This document shows positions 35,002-43,481 of a DNA stretch of 64,000 bases, piece by piece. This DNA comes from Nocardia wallacei. Lineage in GTDB: Bacteria > Actinomycetota > Actinomycetes > Mycobacteriales > Mycobacteriaceae. Location of the stretch: assembly GCF_029869545.1 (NCBI RefSeq), contig NZ_JARWQD010000116.1, forward strand, positions 62,001 to 126,000, in the 5' to 3' direction. The notes under the pieces are model-generated. The model searched no databases and had not been told where the DNA came from. It saw nothing but the letters and a program-made list of their open reading frames with translations. Position 1 is the stretch's first letter. Every line of letters begins with the position of its first letter. The position numbers were made by a program, and so were the translations under genes.

Positions 35002-35445
35002 TCAGCCGCGGGCTGCGGGCGCGGTCGATTTGCGGAACCAACCCACGTAGGTGAACCACAACCCCAAGGAACACAGCAGCACGAAGAAGACCCGCGCCGC
35101 CACGAGCGCGGCGCCATCCAGTGAGGCGTCCACTGCGTCCCGCATCGTCCCCGCAGCGGCCATCAGTGCGGCGCCACGCACAGCCACGAACCAGCCGAAC
35201 AGCGATATCGCCGCTGCTGTCACACTTCGCCAATGGCGATGCCCGCCGATGATCACCAGCCCCATACCGAGCATCGCTGCACCGAGAATCCACACCGTGG
35301 CCGGATTGGCGAACAGGTTGTCGACGACAGGCTGGGCATCCTGCAGCCGGAATACCAACACAGTTGTGACGACTGCGATGAAAGGCCCGAGCACCCGAGC
35401 GTACGCCTTGGTACGCTGCGCGGCCTCATGGTCGACCCTGGTCAT
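35002..35445 (-). CDS. Small membrane protein of unknown function
   Basis: 147 residues, ATG preceded by AAGGAG. Four hydrophobic segments: VLGPFIAVVTTVLVFRL, VWILGAAMLGMGLVIIGG, VTAAAISLFGWFVAVRGAAL, VFFVLLCSLGLWFTYVGWF. No family assigned. It diverges from a TetR gene, with a perfect operator palindrome between, so it is probably that regulator's target. Confidence 0.7.
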   Translation of the reverse strand: MTRVDHEAAQRTKAYARVLGPFIAVVTTVLVFRLQDAQPVVDNLFANPATVWILGAAMLGMGLVIIGGHRHWRSVTAAAISLFGWFVAVRGAALMAAAGTMRDAVDASLDGAALVAARVFFVLLCSLGLWFTYVGWFRKSTAPAARG

Positions 35446-35463
35446 GGAGCACTCCTTGCTTTA

Positions 35464-35484
35464 ATAAACCGGCGGTCGGTTTAT
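35464..35484. promoter_or_regulatory. TetR operator palindrome
   Basis: ATAAACCG-GCGGT-CGGTTTAT, perfect 8-bp arms with a 5-nt spacer, 19 nt upstream of the minus-strand membrane gene start. Such AAACCG-type palindromes are typical TetR sites. Confidence 0.75.
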
Positions 35485-35603
35485 GGGATGGGACGATACG
35501 CTCGTGACTCGCGGCCGGTCAACACAGCCCCGCGTCAAGATCGTGTGATGCGCGACCGAACGCGGATGGATCGATGAGTGGTCCCGCGGCGAAGGGAGGA
35601 TTG

Positions 35604-36293
35604 ATGGCCAGGCAGGTCAAGCCCGAGGAACACGCCGCCAAGAGGACTCAAATCCTCACCGCGGCACTGGAGTTGATACACCAGAAGGGCTTCCAGCAGA
35701 TGACGATCGCAGATGTGCTGGACGCTGTCGGCATCTCGAAGGGTGCGTTCTACCACTACTTCGACTCGAAGGGCGCGCTGCTGGACGGCGTGATCGACGC
35801 GATGCGCGCCGACGTTGCCGACGTCCTGGAGCCCGTCGCTGCCGACACCACGACGGATGCCCTCACGAAACTGCGCACCTACATCGTCTCAGCGGTCGAC
35901 TGGAAAGTCGCCCACCGTAGCGACCTATCGGCGATTGCGCGCATGTGGCGAAACGAACACAACACGCTGCTGCGCCAACGCATCACCGATGCCTCGATCG
36001 GAGCTCAGGGCCCCCTGATTGCTGCGATAATCCGACAAGGCTGCGCAGAGGGAGTTTTCGATGCCACGTATCCGGATCAAGCAGCAACGATTATCGCCGG
36101 CATGGGAATGCACCTCGGTGATGCATTGCTCGACGCATTCACGGGCGCGGTCGACGACCCGGTGATACGTGACCGTCGCGAGGTTCTGCTGCGCGCCCAC
36201 CTCGAGGCCCTGGAACGGATCCTCGGCGCGGCACCAGGCTCGTTCGCCGGGGTCTTGGCCACCATGGTCGACATGCCTACACTACCCGGCTGA
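35604..36293 (+). CDS. TetR-family regulator
   Basis: 229 residues from ATG 35604 with GGGAGG four bases upstream. HTH: RTQILTAALELIHQKGFQQM, TIADVLDAVGISKGAFYHYF, DSKGALLDGVIDAM. The C-terminal domain is of the TetR_C type seen with efflux or small membrane targets. It is divergent from the 35002-35445 membrane gene, with a perfect palindrome in between. Unrelated in detail to the type A and B regulators. Confidence 0.88.
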   Translation: MARQVKPEEHAAKRTQILTAALELIHQKGFQQMTIADVLDAVGISKGAFYHYFDSKGALLDGVIDAMRADVADVLEPVAADTTTDALTKLRTYIVSAVDWKVAHRSDLSAIARMWRNEHNTLLRQRITDASIGAQGPLIAAIIRQGCAEGVFDATYPDQAATIIAGMGMHLGDALLDAFTGAVDDPVIRDRREVLLRAHLEALERILGAAPGSFAGVLATMVDMPTLPG

Positions 36294-36366
36294 AGTGCGG
36301 CCGCGAGCGACTGATCATGCGTATCCGGAGTCGCCAGCGGCCAGCACCATCCTCGAAGTCCGAGCC

Positions 36367-36762
36367 CTATTCCTTCCGTGCTGGATCGGTCAGAGCCGAC
36401 TCGGATGCCTTGGCGACATCCATGTCAATTTCCTGGATTTGGACAGTCACACCGTCCGGATCGACAACTCGTAGACTGCGACCGAAGTCCTCGTCGACGA
36501 TCTCGTAGGCGTATCCCTGGGCACGCAACCGATCCGCTACCAGCTCCAGCTTCTCGTCAGTGGCGAAACCGAGTTCGGTCGATCCGGCAGGGCGACGCTT
36601 CGAGACCGCGAAGTCGTGCAGCCCGACGGCGCCGGTGCCGGCCGAAAGTTGAGCCCACACTTCGATACTCGAGTTCGCGTCGAGCATGAGCCCGAGTCCG
36701 GCGTAGAACTCGCGGCACGCGGGCACATCCGAGACGTACCGGATAGGCAGGACAGTTAGCAT
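36367..36762 (-). CDS. VOC-family (glyoxalase/bleomycin-resistance fold) protein
   Basis: 131 residues from ATG 36762 with GGGAG seven bases upstream; longer frames have no site. Single VOC unit pair: LPIRYVSDVPACREFYAGLG, LMLDANSSIEVWAQLSAG, GLHDFAV, then YEIVDEDFGRSLRVVDPDG and VTVQIQEID. The usual first metal His is not evident at the N-terminus. Role unknown; may bind or modify a small molecule. Confidence 0.75.
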   Translation of the reverse strand: MLTVLPIRYVSDVPACREFYAGLGLMLDANSSIEVWAQLSAGTGAVGLHDFAVSKRRPAGSTELGFATDEKLELVADRLRAQGYAYEIVDEDFGRSLRVVDPDGVTVQIQEIDMDVAKASESALTDPARKE

Positions 36763-36892
36763 TTTCAACTCCCTTGTCGGAACGGACAACACCGAGTGTG
36801 GGAGTCCCTGCGCACGATCGCTGCTGCGGCCGGGCAGACCGGCGGTATTCGACGTGCTCCTGGCCGGATGTGGCGGAATCCGACACACCGAG

Positions 36893-37852
36893 CTATCGAA
36901 TGGGCGAGGCGGATCGCTTGGCGTACCGGACGACGGGAGCCGACTCCATGCGGTCGATGCCTTCCAGTGCACCGATCCGGTAGGAGACATAGGCGAACAA
37001 CTCGTCGGCGTCACGGCACACAACAATCGCGAACAGGTTGTACGCTCCGGTCGTCGCTCCCACGAATGCCATCTCGGGATCGTCGGTCAGTGTGCGAGAC
37101 ACCTCGACCAGGCTCGTCGGCACCACGTTCAACCACAGCAAGCATTGCTCGGTGAATCCCAAACGGAGTGGATCCACCTCGACCTCGAACCTCACAACAA
37201 GTGAAGAACGCAGCTCCTCGAGGCGGCGCCGGACGGCCGATTCCGACCAGCCGACCTTGCGAGCGAGGGTGGGATAGGCGGCGCGGGCATCGGTGGCCAG
37301 TGCCGAGAACAGCCTTCGGTCGAGGTCGGTCAGCCGGGTCGGCGAGGCAGCCGAGGTGAGGGCGCCCTGGGGGGTCAGCGCGGCGATCTGGTCGGGGGTC
37401 AGTGCGGACGTGCGGCCGCGCCACGGATGATCCATCAGGTGGCGCAGCAGGCGCTGCGCATCCACCTGGAGAATCTGGCGGTGGCGGGCCAGCTGTTCCA
37501 GCGGCGCGAGACCGCCGTCCGGTGTACGCAGCAAGACGACCAGTTCCGTTCCGCCGGACAGCACTGTCACCCAGGAGGAGTCGGCCCGGGCTGCCAACGC
37601 GTGAGTGATACCCGCGGTCGCGTCGGGGTGAATCCGCAGCCGGACCAGCCATTCGGAGTTGCCCGTGCGATGACTGGCGAATGCGACAGCTATCCGTACC
37701 GCGCCGGTCGAACGCAGGCGCCCGTAACGGCGGGCAACTGTGCGATCGGAAACCTCGAGGACTTCGGCAATTCTGCTGAACGGAGCTCGCGCGTCGAGTT
37801 GCAGCGCGTGCAGCAGCTGCCGGTCCAAGAGGTCCAGCATGTCCGAATCCAC
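36893..37852 (-). CDS. Lrp/AsnC-type regulator with two AsnC repeats
   Basis: 319 residues. Two complete HTH plus RAM-like halves: LDLLDRQLLHALQLDARAPF with RIAEVLEVSDRTVARRYGRL, and LTDLDRRLFSALATDARAAY with LARKVGWSESAVRRRLEEL. The C-terminus has the ligand-binding beta strands (FAIVVCRDADELFAYVSY). GTG 37852 and ATG 37840 are both possible starts; the second has GGTGGA upstream. Divergent from a VOC gene across 86 nt, a likely target. Confidence 0.85.
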   Translation of the reverse strand: MDSDMLDLLDRQLLHALQLDARAPFSRIAEVLEVSDRTVARRYGRLRSTGAVRIAVAFASHRTGNSEWLVRLRIHPDATAGITHALAARADSSWVTVLSGGTELVVLLRTPDGGLAPLEQLARHRQILQVDAQRLLRHLMDHPWRGRTSALTPDQIAALTPQGALTSAASPTRLTDLDRRLFSALATDARAAYPTLARKVGWSESAVRRRLEELRSSLVVRFEVEVDPLRLGFTEQCLLWLNVVPTSLVEVSRTLTDDPEMAFVGATTGAYNLFAIVVCRDADELFAYVSYRIGALEGIDRMESAPVVRYAKRSASPIR

Positions 37853-37938
37853 CCCGACAGCCTAGGACGACGTCGAAATCCAGCGTGAAACCGGCTCGTT
37901 CAGGGCCGGAGGCAACAGGTGGACGCAGCATCGCTGTC

Positions 37939-38817
37939 ATGACGCACGACATCAACGGCATTCACCATTGCGGCATCCTCACACGGGATCTGGACAGTCT
38001 GGAACGACGCTTCGCGTCGCTCGGCTTTACCCTCAGTCCCCGGTCGCGCCACTTATTGAGTGAAGGACCCGGCACGGAACCGATACCCGGCTGCACGGCC
38101 AACCGATGCGCACTGTTCGGGAACTCCTACATCGAGCTGCTTGGCATAGTCGACGAGGACGCGCCCGATCCGTGGCACACCCGGACCATGCCGGACGGTT
38201 TCCGGATCCTCAACTTCGACACCGGCGACGCCGAGGTCACCCAGCAGCGGATCACCGCCCTCGGCCTGCACACCTCCGGAGTCCTGGACCTGGAACGCGA
38301 GGTGGACACCGAGAACGGGCCACGGATGATACGTGCCCGCGCCGTGCACGTCGACCCGCGGACGACCTCCGAGGGGTACGTGGGCATTGCCCAGCACCTC
38401 ACCCGCAAGTACGTGCATCAGTCGCGATACCTCAACCATCTGAACGGCGCACGCGGTCTCAGCGCCGTGCTGATTGTCGCCGATGACGATATCTTCGATG
38501 GACTTGTCGGGCGGTATGCCGGACTCCTGGGCGCGCCCCCGCGTTCCGACGGCACACTCACCGTCGTGGAGATGGCGGCCGGACGGGTGGAGCTCGTACG
38601 GTCCTCGATGGCCGAGGTGCTGCTGCCCGGTGAGCCCGTGCCTGCCCCTTCGTATCTGGCTGCAATGACGATCGCGGTGGAGGACGTCGCTGCCGCCCGA
38701 GCTATCGTCGGACGTGCCGGCACACCGACCCGGCCCACAGACAACGGCGGCTTCTTCGTATCTGCGCGTGACGCATTCGGCGCCGGCCTGTTCTTCACCG
38801 CAGCTACCGACCGATAA
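37939..38817 (+). CDS. VOC-family protein (Glyoxalase_3-like)
   Basis: 292 residues from ATG 37939 (MTHDINGIHHCGILTRDLD). Large VOC-like protein with HCGILTRDLDSLERRFASLG, FGNSYIELLGIVDEDAPDP and a second half LSAVLIVADDDIFDGLVGRY...FFVSARDAFGAGLFF. The first metal ligand His and Glu (ELLG) are present. Similar proteins are annotated as glyoxalase-like. Convergent with none; downstream is the broken carotenoid oxygenase. Likely under control of the divergent Lrp-type regulator. Confidence 0.8.
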   Translation: MTHDINGIHHCGILTRDLDSLERRFASLGFTLSPRSRHLLSEGPGTEPIPGCTANRCALFGNSYIELLGIVDEDAPDPWHTRTMPDGFRILNFDTGDAEVTQQRITALGLHTSGVLDLEREVDTENGPRMIRARAVHVDPRTTSEGYVGIAQHLTRKYVHQSRYLNHLNGARGLSAVLIVADDDIFDGLVGRYAGLLGAPPRSDGTLTVVEMAAGRVELVRSSMAEVLLPGEPVPAPSYLAAMTIAVEDVAAARAIVGRAGTPTRPTDNGGFFVSARDAFGAGLFFTAATDR

Positions 38818-39033
38818 TCCGGCCTCTGGTGCCGTCGCCGTCCTGGGCCTGTCGCCGACGGAGGTCGATCCAGACGCACAAGTCGAGGCCATCGGATCGA
38901 ACGTCAGGCCAATCCTGATCGGCAGCACCAAGGACGAAGCAGCGGCCTTTTGCCGCGCTCAATTGTCTCTAGCCGGCGCACGGCACGTCCCCACTCACTT
39001 TGCTCGATTGATGCAAGAAGGACTGATCCACAG

Positions 39034-40479
39034 GTAAAAAACCGATACCTAGAGGGCGTGTTCGCGCCCATCGAACAAGAACACACCCTGACCCGCCTGG
39101 AGGTGGTCGGCACAATCCCGGAGTATCTGGACGGCCGATATCTACGCAACGGCGCCAATCCGGTCTGAGACCTCGATCCGGCCTTCTATCACTGGTTCGT
39201 CGGAGACGGGATGGTGCACGGCATCCGTATCCGGGGCGGTCGGGCCGAGTGGTACCGCAATCGGTGGGTCCGGGGGCCGGAAACCTCCGTTGCACTGGGT
39301 GAGGACCGGGTGCTCGGCAACAACGCAACCGGTATCGGTGCCAACACGAACGTAATCAGGCACGCCGGGCGCACCCTCGCGCTGATCGAAGCCGGTGGCA
39401 CATCGGTCGAGTTGAGCCATGAGCTGGACTCCATAGGGATCTGCGACTTCGGCGGGACGATCCGAGGCGGCTACACCGCACACCCCAAGCGGGATCCGGT
39501 AACCGGTGAACTGCATGCGGTCTCCTACGCCTTCGACCGCGGAAATACGGTGCAATACACCGTCATCGGCACCGACGGCCGAGCGCGACGGACCGTCGAC
39601 ATCGAGGTCACCGGGATGCCGTTGATGCACGATTTCTCAATAACCGACGATCACATCGTGCTGTACGACCTTCCGGTCACTCTTGATCCGCACCAGATGG
39701 GGGCACTATCCGATCAAGAAGGCCTGTTCGCTGGCGCACCGATGTCGGAACCGGCCCGGCTGGTTCTTTCCGCGATGATCGGCCGAATCCGGGTACCCGA
39801 CCCGATCCGCGCGAGTCGGCCACGCGACCTCCGCCTGCCTTACGGCTGGAATTCCCGCTACCCGGCACGGGTAGGGATCATGCCCCGCGAGGGTGGCAAC
39901 GACGACGTCCGCTGGTTCGAGATCGAGCCTTGCTGGGTGTTCCATCCGATGAACGCCTACGACGACGGGGACACCGTCGTCCTCGACGTCGTCCGATATC
40001 CGGTCATGTTCGACCGGGACCGCACCGGTCCCGAGGAGGGATCACCGACCCTGGATCGGTGGGCGATCGATCTGGCCGCAGGCACCGTCCGCCAGAACCG
40101 CCTCGACGATCGCGCGCAGGAGTTCCCACGCGTTGACGAACGCAAGGTGGGCCGACGCTACCGGTTCGGCTACGCACCAGCGGTCGGCCCGGGCGCCGCT
40201 CCGGGATCCGCCCTGCTTAAACACGACCGGCTCCGCGACACCACCACCGCCCGTTTCTTCGGCCGACACGCGCGGGTGGGCGAGTTTGTTTTCGAACCTA
40301 CAGCGCCGGACGCAGCCGAGGACGAGGGGGTGCTGATGGGGTTCGTCCATGACACCGCATCCGACCGCAGCGAACTGGCGATGCTGGACGCGGAAACGCT
40401 GGAGACCGTCGCCTCGATCAAACTGCCCCATCGGGTCCCGGCCGGATTCCACGGCAACTGGATCCCAGGCGGTCGGTGA
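39034..40479 (+). pseudogene. Carotenoid oxygenase, interrupted by an in-frame TGA and lacking a start
   Basis: The sequence starts as KNRYLEGVFAPIEQEHTLT...GRYLRNGANPV, then an in-frame TGA at 39166, then DLDPAFYHWFVGDGMVHGIR and the rest in the same frame. No ATG, GTG or TTG lies at the expected start; GTA is there, 10 nt after GAAGGA. The four Fe-ligand His motifs remain: YTAHPKRDP, MHDFSITDDH, FHPMNAYDDGD and FHGNWIPGG. Translation from ATG 39211 would give 422 residues without the first strand of the propeller. The family cleaves carotenoids or stilbenes with Fe(II) and O2. Recently inactivated or N-terminally shortened. Confidence 0.75.
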
Positions 40480-40521
40480 GATCCCACGACAACCAATCCC
40501 TCAATCCCGTAAGGAAACAAT

Positions 40522-41079
40522 ATGTTCGACACTCTGGCACTACTTCTGATTTCGAGCGTGATCTTCCGCGCGCTCGGTGCCTTCGGCGTATCACGCTTCA
40601 CCGACTGGCGAACGGCACTCGCCCACGGCCTCGCCTTCATGATGGCCGTCACGGGCATCGCCCACTTCATGCCGGACACCATCGACATCATGCCCAGCCA
40701 CGACGACCTGGTCACCTTGGTGCCCGGTTACGTCCCGGCCCCGGACTTCATGGTGTATGCAACCGGGGTCCTCGAACTACTCGGCAGCGTGGGACTGATC
40801 GTAGGTGCCACACGGGCCATCGCCGGAGTCAGTCTTATTGGGCTGTACATCGCGATGTTCCCGGCCAACCTGCACTCTGCGCTCAACGACGTCATGCTCA
40901 ACGGCGACCCCGCTGTCCCGCTGTGGTTCCGAATTCCCGAACAGATCGTCTTCATCGCCGCGGCAATGACTGCGATCACGAGCAGACCTTACCGCTGGGC
41001 ACGCAACTCGGCGTGGTTCCGTATCTCAGGGGACTCCAGCGGTCGATCCATATGCCGACGTGAGCCTCGTACACCATGA
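40522..41079 (+). CDS. DoxX-like membrane protein
   Basis: 185 residues, ATG preceded by AAGGAAA. Four hydrophobic segments; ALAHGLAFMMAVTGIAHFMP, FMVYATGVLELLGSVGLIVG and IGLYIAMFPANLHSAL fit the DoxX-like family (G-x-x-H/F and E-x-x-x-x motifs in helices 1-3). Often linked to redox or membrane stress functions. A terminator hairpin lies 210 nt downstream. Confidence 0.75.
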   Translation: MFDTLALLLISSVIFRALGAFGVSRFTDWRTALAHGLAFMMAVTGIAHFMPDTIDIMPSHDDLVTLVPGYVPAPDFMVYATGVLELLGSVGLIVGATRAIAGVSLIGLYIAMFPANLHSALNDVMLNGDPAVPLWFRIPEQIVFIAAAMTAITSRPYRWARNSAWFRISGDSSGRSICRREPRTP

Positions 41080-41287
41080 TTCCCGCCGCTAAATCGGCTC
41101 GGAGCCCGGCATCGTCACGATCAAATTCGCGAATCGTGGTCACCCGCTGGTTGATGGTCGTGGCGCCCGCCGGCGGGCCTGTTTTGACCGGGCTCCGGTA
41201 CGAGGGCTAGCGTCTAGTGCATGAACACCGCAGCTCTTGTTGCGGTAAGGCAAAACGTGACCTGTTCCCTGATGGCGCACCCTCACG

Positions 41288-41316
41288 AAGCCCTGGCACC
41301 CACACTGCCAGGGCTT
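41288..41316. terminator. Terminator hairpin
   Basis: AAGCCCTGGCA-CCCACAC-TGCCAGGGCTT, perfect 11-bp stem followed by TTC. It lies between the DoxX-like gene and the end of the minus-strand acyl operon, so it may serve both. Confidence 0.8.
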
Positions 41317-41347
41317 TCATCGTTTCGAGAACTCTGCTGTCCATCGT

Positions 41348-42334
41348 CTATCGCCCGTTGGCCTGGATGATGACCGCGGTGGTGGTGAATCCCATGGCGA
41401 TGTTGACGATGAGGGCGTAGTCGCCGGGGGTGAGGGGGATGTTGTGGTGTATGTGAGCGAGGTTGGCGAGGAGGTCTCCGGCGCCGAGGTGGCCGGTGTC
41501 GGCGGTGAGTTGCAGGGGCCGGGGTAGGCCGGTGGGGAGGGCGGGGTAGAAGACGCGGCGGAGCAGAGTGCGGCCGAGCCGGGTGAAGGCGACGGCGCGG
41601 ATGCGGGGATCGCCGGGGGCGAGTCCGGCTTGATCGAGGGCCTGGGTGACGGCGGTGGTGATGCAGGCGCGCATCGCGGGGATTGCCTCGGGACGCAAGG
41701 TTTTTCCGTGTGGCCGTTGGTGGATGGGATTGCCGGGGGCGAAGTCGGCGAAGAATTGCAGCTCGGCGTCCGGGCGCCCGGATGAGGCGACCGCGGCGAT
41801 GGTGAGGGGGCGGCGGGTGGTGTCGAGGACAGCGGCGGTGGCTCCGTCTCCGAGGAGGATGCCGCGGGCCGCGCGGTCGATCCATCGGGTGTGCGGGTCG
41901 TCGTCGAAGATGTCGGCGGTGGCGACGAGGGCGGTGCGATAGCGGCCGGTTCGGAGAAGGGCGGTGGCGGTTTCGACGGCGGCGCCGCCGCCGTTGGACA
42001 TCTGCTGGACGCCGAGCGCGGTGGCGTGGTGCGCGCCGAGCAGGCGGGCGAGCCGGGCGTGGGGCATCGGTACCTGGTCGCCTTGATGGTGAATCCATGC
42101 GTAGACGACCAGGTCGATGTCCTCCGGCGGGTGTCCGCTCTGCCGCAGTGCCGCTTCGGCCGCGGGCACGGCCAGGTCCTCGACCGGGTTGCCCCGTGCG
42201 ACGGGTACCTGTTCGTAGCCTTCGAAGTCGCATGTGGCAGCGTCGGTTTCGGGGATTCCCACGCTCCGGGCGGTCTGGTGGGTGGCGGGTAGGTGGGTGG
42301 CGGTGGCTGCGATGCCGAGGGTGGGCACGGTCAC
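41348..42334 (-). CDS. KASIII-like (FabH-fold) protein with Ser in place of catalytic Cys
   Basis: 328 residues from GTG 42334, overlapping the ACP stop by 4 nt (GTGA). Thiolase fold: DLVVYAWIHHQGDQVPMPHA, LGVQQMSNGGGAAVETATAL, DIFDDDPHTRW and the C-terminal LTADTGHLGAGDLLANL with NIAMGFTTTAVI. In active FabH proteins the nucleophile is Cys in the (A/Q)xC(N/S)G context; here residue 113 is Ser (QQMSNGG). The catalytic His is kept. A Ser in this position is known in DpsC of the daunorubicin pathway, so it could act as an acyltransferase or starter-selecting enzyme. Last gene of the five-gene operon. Confidence 0.85.
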   Translation of the reverse strand: MTVPTLGIAATATHLPATHQTARSVGIPETDAATCDFEGYEQVPVARGNPVEDLAVPAAEAALRQSGHPPEDIDLVVYAWIHHQGDQVPMPHARLARLLGAHHATALGVQQMSNGGGAAVETATALLRTGRYRTALVATADIFDDDPHTRWIDRAARGILLGDGATAAVLDTTRRPLTIAAVASSGRPDAELQFFADFAPGNPIHQRPHGKTLRPEAIPAMRACITTAVTQALDQAGLAPGDPRIRAVAFTRLGRTLLRRVFYPALPTGLPRPLQLTADTGHLGAGDLLANLAHIHHNIPLTPGDYALIVNIAMGFTTTAVIIQANGR

Positions 42335-42591
42335 TGCTTGCCCGCCACCGTGGTGGTGATGAGATCGACGAGGTCGCCGACGGTGGTAACGGTGAAGACG
42401 GTGTCGTCGTCGAGGCTGATGTCGTAATGGTCCTCGATGCGGGTGATCAGGCGCATGAGTTTGACCGAGTCGATCGAGGACAGTTCGGAGATGCTGTCGC
42501 CGGGGCGGACCTCGCTGTCGAGTTCGGTGCGGAACGCGGCGAGGACCGTGTCGGCGATCTGGTCGGTGGTCGGGGCATCGTTGCGGGTCAC
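42331..42591 (-). CDS. Acyl carrier protein
   Basis: 86 residues from GTG 42591 with GAGGAG six bases upstream. The phosphopantetheine site is in ELSSIDSVKLMRLI (Ser of DSV), flanked by IADTVLAAFRTEL and ITRIEDHYDISLDDDTVFTV. A discrete ACP placed between a desaturase and a KASIII-like gene, with 4-nt overlaps on both sides, points to acyl chains being carried and modified while bound to it. Confidence 0.9.
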   Translation of the reverse strand: MTRNDAPTTDQIADTVLAAFRTELDSEVRPGDSISELSSIDSVKLMRLITRIEDHYDISLDDDTVFTVTTVGDLVDLITTTVAGKQ

Positions 42592-43481
42592 GGCAGTCTC
42601 CTCATTTCGGTGATGAACGACATGAGATCGTCGACGTCGGGGTCCCCGGGGGAATCGATGAGGTCGCGGACGAGATGGCCGACCGGCTCGTAGGCATCGG
42701 TGACGTCGAACCGGACACTCTTGGGCGCGCAGAGCGACCATTTCCAGTAGTCGGTCAGCGACGCGGTCAATGGCATTTTGAAGTTCTCGAGGACGTGCTT
42801 GAGATGCGGGATGGTGCGCGTGCCGTGCCGGCGCACATAGGCGGCAACGAGATGGCGATACAGGGAGAAATGCCGGGCTTCGTCGCGGCCGAGCCGCTGC
42901 AGCAGATCACGCAGCACCGGTTCGCGCGCGACCGCATGGAAACGCTGGTAGAACAGGTGCGTCGCCTTCTCCTGCACCATCGTGTAGACGAAAGCCTCGA
43001 GGGGATTGTCGGGCAGTTCCTGGAATTGCTTGCGCCCCTCGACGGCCAGTTCGCGCAGCAGGTCCTCCTCGTCGGCGAGGCCGGATGCGGTCTGGTAACG
43101 GGTGAGCGCCGAGGCATGGCGCTCCTCGTCGTAGGCCCACGCGACCAGGAACCGGAAGTATTCCCGGTTGCCGCAGAACTGTTCGAGGTCGATGTCCTCG
43201 CCGGTGACGGGGAAGTTGTCCAGCAACGAGGTCACGTATCCGGGGATGTGATCCTCGATGAATGTGGTGAAACGGATGACGAACTCGTCGGACTTGGTGA
43301 GTGCCTCGGGTTGTATTGCGTCCCACCGCACGTCGGCCAGGCTCCAGCCGCGGTCGGCTCCTCGCTGCACCGCCGGCTCGACAGCGGCCCGAATGTCCAT
43401 GAACGGCAGACCTTGCAGCGGTTCGCCTGTGCCGGAGCGGGGTTCGTGACGGTCTGTCGCGGTATCGGGTAGCGATGTCAT
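42588..43481 (-). CDS. Acyl-ACP desaturase-like diiron protein
   Basis: 297 residues from ATG 43481. The ferritin-like diiron ligands are visible: FTTFIEDHIPGY (Glu), YDEERHASALTRY (EExxH), MVQEKATHLFYQRF (ExxxxH) and LGRDEARHFSLYRHL (DExxH). This fits soluble stearoyl-ACP desaturases such as mycobacterial DesA proteins. It would introduce a double bond, or another oxidation, in an ACP-bound chain. The start overlaps the P450 stop (ATGA), and the ACP gene follows with 4-nt overlap. Confidence 0.85.
   Translation of the reverse strand: MTSLPDTATDRHEPRSGTGEPLQGLPFMDIRAAVEPAVQRGADRGWSLADVRWDAIQPEALTKSDEFVIRFTTFIEDHIPGYVTSLLDNFPVTGEDIDLEQFCGNREYFRFLVAWAYDEERHASALTRYQTASGLADEEDLLRELAVEGRKQFQELPDNPLEAFVYTMVQEKATHLFYQRFHAVAREPVLRDLLQRLGRDEARHFSLYRHLVAAYVRRHGTRTIPHLKHVLENFKMPLTASLTDYWKWSLCAPKSVRFDVTDAYEPVGHLVRDLIDSPGDPDVDDLMSFITEMRRLP

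Noticed and set aside
38714..39037. Frame with PILIGSTKDE resembling a carboxylesterase tail
   Set aside because: Too short and without the rest of the enzyme; similarity limited to a few residues.
39166..39168. TGA as a recoded codon (selenocysteine or readthrough) in the carotenoid oxygenase
   Set aside because: The family has no selenoprotein members, no SECIS-like stem is evident, and the start codon is also lost; a pseudogene is simpler.
41221..41340. Short frame starting MNTAALVAVRQN before the terminator at 41288
   Set aside because: The hairpin lies inside the frame and no ribosome binding site precedes it.
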